Below, piece after piece: positions 56,416 through 64,000 of a stretch of 64,000 bases of DNA. The DNA is taken from positions 596,259 to 660,258 of the forward strand of contig NMRA01000194.1 of NCBI GenBank assembly GCA_002633005.1, read 5' to 3'. The DNA is from Phoronis australis. Taxonomy: Eukaryota; Phoronida; Phoronidae. The notes beneath the pieces were generated by a model that ran no database searches, had not been told where the DNA came from, and saw only the letters and a list, made by a program, of their open reading frames with translations. A program made the translations under genes and the position numbers. Positions within the stretch are counted from its first letter, which is position 1, and each line of letters starts with the position of its first letter.

Positions 56416-58554
56416 ACACCCTATCTGTTACCTCTCTGCACTCTGCCCATATGATGGGCTTCTAGTGTCATCGGAGTAAGGCGAACTTGTGGAAAACATG
56501 ATCTTGATATAACTGAGCTCCTGCAGATGTGCGATCAACTGTTGTTAACGTAAATGAGCTTTTGTTGATGCACCCACCTTTGAATTATTGTATTTTTCAA
56601 AATATCACTTCACACCTTACTTTGTACATACTGGTGTGCACTTGTACCTGTTCTTCTCATGACTCGGGTGGACTCGTGCCACGTGCTTTTAGTGTGTCCG
56701 TCGTCCATTCTTAAAGTCCTTCTCTCACGCGTTGTTAACCCTTATTACATGGTTAGAAGATGTTCTAAGGATCCAAGAAGTACCTACCCCATAACTAATA
56801 CACGATCCGTACACGAAAACAGTTTAAATGAACGCGCCACTCACGATTCGCACCCGAAGAAACACCGCCATTTTGAACTTGCCGCGAACACGGAAGTACA
56901 ATTCATTCAGGAACCCAGGCCGAGAAAACGCCGTCAGTGCGACTGGAGCAGTGCCTGTACTGTTACCAGCCAGCAAACGGGGATAAAAGATCGACAGCGC
57001 GCCTTAATTTTGATGAAATCAAACTACGGACAATTTTATGGAATTTGCTGAAGAAATGTGGCGAATAAATTTTGACAGAAATTATTTTGCCAGACTCGGG
57101 ACCGCAGCCTATCGGACCCGGTGCGGATCGAGACCAAACACTGGCAAACGGTAAATGCATGCGGTTGCAAGCTGTTTTGTCGAAGTAAAATGGTTAAATG
57201 ATAAATGCTGCATATATTCAAGGGTAGTTTCAGACACGTGCATGAAATTACGGGCTGGTTAGTCTTGTGTCACACTGCCGCGGCAGACCTTAGTTAGCCT
57301 CAGTCACCAGCTACCAGTGAAGACTATAGTCAAAATACACCTTGTTAGTAGGCATATACAGCTTTGCGCCAAGACTACCCTTAGGCCTAACTGGTCGCTG
57401 GCCACAAACACAAAAACAAGAAAATTGAACAAAGTTTCTTTTTTGTAGCAACGTTTGTCAAAATGTATCAACGTTAAATCATCACAAATTACAAAGTAGC
57501 CGATTGAACATGCCTTTCAGTTCAGCAAAAGTCGACATTGTAGGTGCCGCCAGAAATAAGACGAAGTCCAACTGGAATTGTGAGCACATTTATCACTTAA
57601 TGAGTAAGAACTGCGAGGCTGAAATTTGGTGAACACTGTTAAATCGTGCAGAATAGTAAGTAAAGATATGTCTAACTAAATTTCACCGTAATTTGTTGGC
57701 GAAAACAATTTACACAAAGTTTTAAACTCGTAACTCATCCCGCTGTCCTCCAATATGGCCGACGCGATCCAAACAAAGTGACCCAAATTTCGCCACAAAA
57801 CTTGCAATAACTTTACAGTGCTTGCCCCGATTTTGATACTTTTTCGATTTTTACTGAGTAGAATGTACTACCTTTCCGATGATAGCAAAGTACTTTTTCA
57901 AAACGAGGAAAAAAATAAAACCGAAAAAAATTGGTTCGACCCATATTGGTTCCTAGGTTCGACCGGCCTACGTAAGGAACTAAACACCAATGCTATTTTA
58001 ACATACTAAGTACGCGTAACATTCCAAAAAAATCAACGACCACTAACTACAAACTATAAATACACTACATATGCAAACGAATCACGATATATTACTAATA
58101 AAACAAAATAATGAAGACTTTTCGAGCAAGCCATAGCACATTCAGTTACAAGGAAAAAATGGCGGCGTTCAGGACAAGTTCCTGAACTGATGAGCCGGAA
58201 ATGTGGGTACGGAAATAACCGATGACAACCGGTAATCATACGCTCAGAGAGAAGGGTCAAATACTGTTAAAAAATCGCTTTTGGTAAGAAAGGCGAAAAG
58301 AATATAAAGAAAGGGTGTCGAAAATAAGAATTTATGTAGTAAGTATTTTCGGATACTGGAACCACATGGGCAGTTTGCAAGAAGGACTTTAATATGTTTC
58401 AGTGTTGATCGCGGCTTAATCCTGAATTAGTCCAGTCATTCTAGGGCTCCAGAGGGCCCAACCTAGAAAAAATTGCAACAGAAGGATTTTTTGCATAAAT
58501 GGCATCTTCAAACATCCCTTGGTGTCAGAAAAAAAATCTACCGAAATCGGAGTG

Positions 58555-58945
58555 GCGGAAGTCGGTTTTTCAAGAAAGCGGAAAAAATGGCCGACAAAAC
58601 CGGTGTTTACTATTTTCTGGCATATTACTCTTATGCAACAGCTAAAAATAAAACAATAAAGTTTGTCATTGATTATATATTTTTCATAACAGGCATACCA
58701 ATCAAAAGATGCCAATTTTCCGTAAAATAAAACCAATATGGCCGACAAAATGGCGGCCGAAACGGCAATTTGGTACATGTTGCAAGATTTCTTTTTATAT
58801 TTTGCCCTGAAAATGGCAAAAGTTTTATTCTTTTGTAAGTTAGACAATTGAAAATATCTGGACCTTACAATTGGTCACTGGTTTGCGAGAAAAAATCAAG
58901 ATGGCTGACAAAATGGCCGCCAAAATGGCTGCCGATTCACAAACC
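58555..58945 (+). repeat. Scattered ATGGCCGACAAAATGGC units
   Basis: AAAATGGCCGACAAAAC (58,585), ATGGCCGACAAAATGGCGGC (58,739) and AAGATGGCTGACAAAATGGC then CGCCAAAATGGCTGCCG (58,899) are variants of one short unit. Open frames through it carry the pattern but have no domain. Confidence 0.6.
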
Positions 58946-59847
58946 CCAATTTACCGCATTTACGTTCTGCAAACTTTGTTTGTAACCTGATACGCATTTA
59001 CACAAAAACATTTTACAGTCTACAGTCAGGGTTAATGAGTTGATTGTTTCTATAATTTGTTTTTAAGATTAATATACTTAATGTGGAATTTTAATCACAT
59101 TTTAGATTATATAACATAAAAGTCGGTGTGTTTTTCAGAAAAGGCTTTAGTTAAATTTTCATAATAAATTTCACAAACTCATATATTTTTCTGTAAAATA
59201 TATTCATTTGAGGTATCAAAAATAATATTTGTTAGAAAAATATGTTATTCTGGTGGAGTTATTGACTTATTCATTATACAAACCCTTAATAAAATTGGGC
59301 AGGAAGTGGATTTTTTCTCTGCTATTGGAGATATTATTAGTTGTTTCCAAGCATTGATTTCGTCTGCTGCTGGCATGTATTGAGAATTTGGCTGCTGATT
59401 TCACCTGAATTTGATGAAAAGCAAATAGGATTGTGTAACAAAAAGTTATTAATTAAATTTTAATAGTTAGGACCCACAATTTGTTTATAATATGCATGCT
59501 TTTTATGAACATAGGTAACTGATTTTAGAGGAAATTAGTGCCTGCAAACAAAACGACAGTGATCTGCAGTCACTTGTTCTTAGCCAGGCTTGGAAGATTT
59601 CATACTGAGACGAGCTTTCTGGAATGTATTGAATACGTAATGTCAAGCACAGGGCTTCAAGGAGTTCTTGAGACGGTGTATGCATCAAACAGTGTGATCC
59701 TTATGTTAAATGGAAAAAGTGTGGATAGAGCAGTGAGGGGGCATATGTTGGTAGACTCAGCACTGAATGCTATCATAAAAGCCAGAACATTCAACATCCC
59801 ACCAAATATTGACAGATCAAGTAACGCCAATTCAAAACCAATGAAGA

Positions 59848-59848
59848 N
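59848..59848. other. Single N at left edge of the inserted copy
   Basis: The N falls exactly where homology to 62,078 begins (CTTTCCTTGCCGGCATGCTC), marking an assembly join. Confidence 0.8.
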
Positions 59849-61274
59849 CTTTCCTTGCCGGCATGCTCAAGTATAAATGGTGCCATGCAGACTGTGACAA
59901 ACTTGAGTTGTGAAACAAGTCAGCAGCATAAAGAATGTACCCAGGCAAGACAGTCGCGTGACGACAAAGACATCTGCAGCCTTGTTGAATTCCTCCACAA
60001 CAGTAACCCATTTTAAAGAGAAACATTACAGAACATCGCCACTGGTGTGATTGCAGGCACATGCGTCAGTGCCGAAAATGCCAGAGAAGTAGGGAAGGCG
60101 GTTCACTTGTCTATGGAGGGTTCAAGTGTGAAAGACTTCACATTCAGAAAGTTAAGACAAGGTTGTGGCAATGACAAGTCAATCAGTTCATGCTGCTAAT
60201 AGTAATTTTACACAAGTGGATCCACGACTGCTACTTCAGCGAATCCTGACAGCTGCAAAAGACAACAGTGAAAGTTCATCAAGCCTTTTGAAGTTTGAGC
60301 TGTGTGTTGGTTCCCCTGTTCTTTTTGATACAACTGGTCTTCCCAGAGTCGCTAATAAATCAATATGAGCTGATGCACTCTGATCCAGTGGAGGACTACC
60401 TGAGGATTTCAATTTCCAGAAAACACGGTGATGCATGTAATCGACGGCGGTTCTCTCCTTCACCGTATTCCATGGTCTAGAGGTGCAACGTTTCAGTCAT
60501 TTGGTAGAGCTTATGTGGATTACATCAGCAAGTGCACCCAGTGTACTGTTGTTTTTGATGGTTACTGAGATGGACCATCAACTAAAGATGTCTCTCATGT
60601 TCGAAGACTGAGTGGGGTAGTTGGAACTGAAGTTCACTTCAATGGTGACATGGTGATCAAGTAAAAAAGGAACATTTTTGGCAAAAAGCAAAAACAAACG
60701 AGTCACTCACTTCTTGTCAAGTTTGCTAGGAATTGCTGGTTGCACAGTGGTACAAGCTCAAGGTGACGCAGATGTTTTAATTGTAGAAACAGCAGTAGAG
60801 AACGCAGTACAAGGTCCAACTACCCTTATTGCAGACGATACAGACTTGTTGGTTCTTTTGTGTTACCATGCTACTTCAAGAGACACCAAAGCAAGAGGAG
60901 AGCCTGGGACATCAAGGAACTACAGTTGTCTCTTGGTGCCGAAACTTGCGCAGTTTTGCCATTTGCGCATGCAATAGGTGGTTGCAACACAACATTACAG
61001 CTGTTCGGTATTAGCAAAGGCTCTCCCATTCTAGAAACTGCGTGATCGAGAATTCTGCAAAAACTCTAGTAAGAGTATTCACTAGACACATGCAGCTAAA
61101 GCAAGACATATTTGAACCTGATAAGACTTGTATCTGTGCTTCATGGCGGTACTGGGTCTGGAAATTTGGATGACTAGCGATATAGGCAATTTGTGAATGA
61201 GGTGTCAGACTAGCCACAGTCCAAATACAGTCATTATCACCAACTTTCTTCAGTAGCTAAATTCCATGCTGCCG
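59849..61274 (+). pseudogene. Second copy of the 3' half of the PIN-like family gene
   Basis: Nearly identical to 62,078-63,331. It has the same PIN-like tracts (DADVLIVETAV, ADDTDLLVLL, HAIGGCNTTLQLFGISKG) and the family segment ATGVIAGTCVSAENAREVG near 60,040, which copy 2 has lost through a deletion of about 207 bp. It carries stops and frameshifts (for example the TAA after AACCCATTT near 60,013). It lacks a 30 bp segment present in copy 2 at about 62,909. It is bounded on both sides by single N bases. Confidence 0.8.
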
Positions 61275-61275
61275 N
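61275..61275. other. Single N at right edge of the inserted copy
   Basis: Homology to 63,331 ends at CCATGCTGCCG immediately before this N; sequence after it is unrelated to the sequence after 63,331. Confidence 0.8.
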
Positions 61276-62077
61276 CACAAATTTTGGCTCGTCAGAAGAT
61301 GGAGACAGATTCTTCAGACATCTCAGACATCCCAACTGATCACATAACTAGATGTATACTATGGCGCATGCCATGCCCAGGCAGTGTCTTCCGATTCTGA
61401 ACCTTGGATTACAGTGGAATGCTCTCATGAGAGTTCACTTCTGGTTTCCGACCTACTGCCATTGGTATATTCAAACACGACTGAATCAGAGTATAGGTCT
61501 TCACAATTCACAGTGACAGAGAATAGTTCATCAGAAGAATCAATGGCCAATGATATTCTTCATTACGATTTGAGAGATGGTCTGAAGCGGTATGATGATC
61601 TTATTGATGGCATGACGTCTGTGTGCGACAGTGTATGCTCGTCGGAGTGTCTTGTGGGTATCCATAAAAAATCAAAGCACATAAATCAGACTTGTCCATG
61701 CAAAGTCGAATCATTAGTCTTTGACTACAGTATATGAAGATGATTGACATCCTTCGACTTTTTTAAAAGCAGAAATAACGTCAGATTGGGAGCTTCACCT
61801 AAAAGCAGTTTCTGAAGTGCTGCCTTACTTTGCAGTTGCTGGTCACAACTCTTATGCAAAATCTTCATACGTGACTGAAGCAGATGTAGCAACTCAAAAA
61901 CACCCGTCCAGACGTCTACGGCCAACAAACCATAAGACAAAGTGACAGATTCTGGGCAGGCTTATCATAATGAGATATGATCTTGTAATTGAACAAATGC
62001 TCATGAAAAGTATTAAATCAACAGGAGGTTTAACTAGAGGTTGCGGAATGGGAGATACAGTCTCACGTGACACCGAC

Positions 62078-63331
62078 CTTTCCTTGCCGGCATGCTCAAG
62101 TATAAATGGTGCCATGCAGACTGTGACAAACTTAACTTGTGAAACAAGTCAGCAGCATAAAGAATGTACCCAGGCAAGACAGTCGCGTGACGACAAAGAC
62201 ATCCGCAGCATTGTTAAATTCATGCTGCTAACAGTAATTTTACACAAGTGGGTCCACGACTGCTATTTCAGCGAATCCTGACAGCTGCAAAAGACAACAG
62301 TGAAAGTTCATCAACCTTTTGAAGTTTGAGCTGTGTGTTGGTTCCCCTGTTCTTTTTGATACATTTGGTCTTCCCAGAGTCGCTAATAAATCAATATGAG
62401 CTGATGCACTCTGCTCCAGTGGAGGACTACCTAAGGATTTCAATTTCCAGAAAACACGGTGATGCATGTAATCGACGGTGGTTCTCTCCTTCACCGTATT
62501 CCATGGCCTAGAGGTGCAACGTATCAGTCATTTGGTAGAGGTTATGTGGATTACATCAGCAAGTGCACCCAGCCTATTGTTGTTTTTGATGGTTACTGAG
62601 ATGGACCATCAACTAAAGCTGTCTTTCATGTTCGAAGACTGGGTGGGGTGGTTGGAACTGAAGTTCACTTCAATAGTGACATGGTGATCAAGTAAAAAAG
62701 GAACATTTTTTCAAAAAGCAAAAACAAATGATTCACTCACTTCTTGTCAAGTATGCTAGGAAATGCTGGTTGCACAATGGTAGAAGCTCAAGGTGACGCA
62801 GATGTTTTAATTGTAGAAACAGCAGTAGAGAACGAAACACAAGGTCCAACTACCCTTATTGCAAACGATACAGACTTGTTGGTTCTTTTGCGTTACCATG
62901 CTACTTCACAACAAATTTCATGTTCATGAAATTTGACAAGAGACACCAAAGCAAGAGGAGAGTCTGGGACATCAAGGAACTACAGTTGTCTCTTAGTGCC
63001 GAAAGTTGCGCAGTTTTGCCATTTGTGCATGCAATAGGTGGTTGCAACACAACATTACAGCTGTTCGGTATTAGCAAAGGCTCCCCCATTCAAGAAACTG
63101 CGTGATCGAGAATTCTGCAAAAACTCTAAGAGTATTCACTAGACACATGCAGCTGAATCAAAACATATTTGAAGCTGGCAAGAGTTGTATCTGTGCTTCA
63201 TGGCGGTACTGGCTCTGGAAATTTGGATGATTTGCGATACAGGCAATTTGTGGATGAGGTTTCGGACTAGCGACAGCCCAAATACAGTCATTATCACCAC
63301 CTTTCTTCAGTAGCTAAATTCCATGCTGCCG
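62078..63331 (+). repeat. Duplicated block matching 59,849-61,274
   Basis: Collinear with the inserted copy at an offset of 2,229 bp at its start. It lacks about 207 bp (59,985-60,191 in the other copy) with a TTC microhomology at the junction. It also has 30 extra bp containing the hairpin AAATTTCATG-TT-CATGAAATTT. Confidence 0.95.
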
Positions 63332-63640
63332 GGACATATTATCAAGAGCAAGAGCGGTCAAGTTTCCGTGGCAGTGGCCTAGACTCGCTGTATTGGGGAT
63401 GGATGAAGGCAGGTGGAAAATTCATTCCCACGACGACGGACCATTCAGCAGCACCAGAGAACCTGCTGAAAGTAGTGAGATGCTCGGATAAGACCAACTG
63501 CAGTAATCCAAGAGATGCTCTTGCAGGAAGTTACAATAGCCGTACTCGGTTGCATGTGGAGAATGTCGTGGTTTTAGCTGCAGCAATTCAATTTCATTCT
63601 GAGTTGACAGAGATTAGTTGTGTAAATACTGCTTGATTGT

Positions 63641-64000
63641 GTATAGATTCACTAGCAGTTACAACTAACTGGAAGTGACACAGACAGTGTGGATAGTTGA
63701 TCACTGAATTAATTGCAGAGAGTTATTTTCAATACACACATTTTTTCAGGAGGAGAATGATCCTTCAGTTCAGGCAAACCTGATGTTTTTGACCCAAATA
63801 AGTTATTCGTTAAACCATCTTGAAAATGGTAGTCGTAATCATCACGAGCCAGACAAAAATTATTGTAATGGACGTGCTGGCTTAAAAAGCTCAGGATATG
63901 GCGTGTCTCTGGAATCTGAAGTTCTTACACGAAGCAACTATTTGGTGGCCATCTTAGAAAATGGTGGAAGTAATCATTAGAGTCAAACGCAATGAGTCTA
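63641..64000. other. Flank with CCATCTT-GAAAATGG motifs
   Basis: After the pseudogene end, CATCTTGAAAATGGTAGTCG (63,821) and CATCTTAGAAAATGGTGGAA (63,951) repeat a short unit with matching TAATCAT tails. No gene is seen. Confidence 0.45.

Larger units (their letters stand above)
52525..59537. other. Intergenic, no gene recognised
   Basis: The first few hundred bases are probably the dispanin promoter or 5' UTR, without an identifiable core element. Further frames (for example 52,955-53,368 and 56,659-57,051, plus) have no recognised domain. It contains a dispersed repeat core at 55,268-55,345, a minisatellite at 56,305-56,415 and ATGGCCGAC-type repeats from about 58,555. Confidence 0.45.
59538..63640 (+). 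pseudogene. Decayed PIN/FEN-like family gene, split by an inserted copy
   Basis: Leaving out 59,849-61,274, fragments follow the order of a large uncharacterised invertebrate protein family that I recall. The N-terminal part (GVLETVYASNSV, RAVRGHMLVDSALNA) is at 59,538-59,847. A middle part is at 61,384-62,077 (AVSEVLPYFAVAGHN, DLVIEQMLMKSIKSTGGLTR). The PIN-like region is at 62,744-63,100: DADVLIVETAV and NDTDLLVLL supply acidic residues like FEN1/XPG nucleases, followed by HAIGGCNTTLQLFGISKG, where the family usually has GCDTT. The C-terminal cysteine-rich end is at 63,390-63,640 (LLKVVRCSDKTNCSN, then CSCRK and CGECRG in a shifted frame). Several stops and frameshifts make it non-functional. 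Function is unknown; its multi-copy nature suggests a mobile or transposon-linked origin. Confidence 0.65.

Noticed and set aside
56291-56479. Ser/Phe-rich small protein
   Set aside because: The frame is generated by a TCTGCGTTTTC minisatellite.

Overview
This is eukaryotic DNA, almost certainly from an invertebrate animal. Genes are split by GT-AG introns. One gene is a metazoan-type receptor tyrosine kinase (RTK). Most of the window is AT-rich non-coding DNA full of short inverted-repeat elements, including a family ending in CAGTGGCGGATC. This style of genome (dispersed MITEs, TTAA/THAP transposons, a large family of PIN-like genes) fits a marine invertebrate such as a hemichordate, echinoderm or lancelet. 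I cannot fix the species from sequence alone.

Layout. 1-32.4 kb: no gene I can defend, only repeats (a foldback element at 2.6-3.2 kb, a duplicated block with an N at its junction at 8.9-9.8 kb, tRNA-like SINE heads, a 2.2 kb dispersed repeat at 21.8-24.0 kb, a CACGTACG-rich inverted-repeat element at 27.2-28.0 kb) and one weak candidate exon at 19.8 kb. 32.5-40.3 kb, plus strand: eight consecutive exons of an RTK, from a six-cysteine extracellular module through the transmembrane segment to the stop codon. Every splice phase joins in frame and all kinase catalytic residues are present; the 5' exons are not identified. 45.5-47.2 kb: a second copy of the 2 kb dispersed repeat. 47.9-49.4 kb: a non-autonomous Kolobok-type DNA transposon with 268 bp terminal inverted repeats, TTAA target duplications and a broken THAP-domain transposase. 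50.7-52.5 kb, minus strand: a compact two-exon CD225/dispanin membrane protein gene of 128 residues with MITEs in its intron. 59.5-63.6 kb: a decayed member of a multi-copy invertebrate family with a PIN/FEN-like acidic motif. It is interrupted by a second, near-identical copy of its own 3' half that lies exactly between two single N bases, which looks like an assembly artefact.

The two intact genes (RTK and dispanin) have no evident functional link. Exon junctions were deduced by eye from splice consensus and reading phase. Family assignments rest on remembered motifs; no database search was run.
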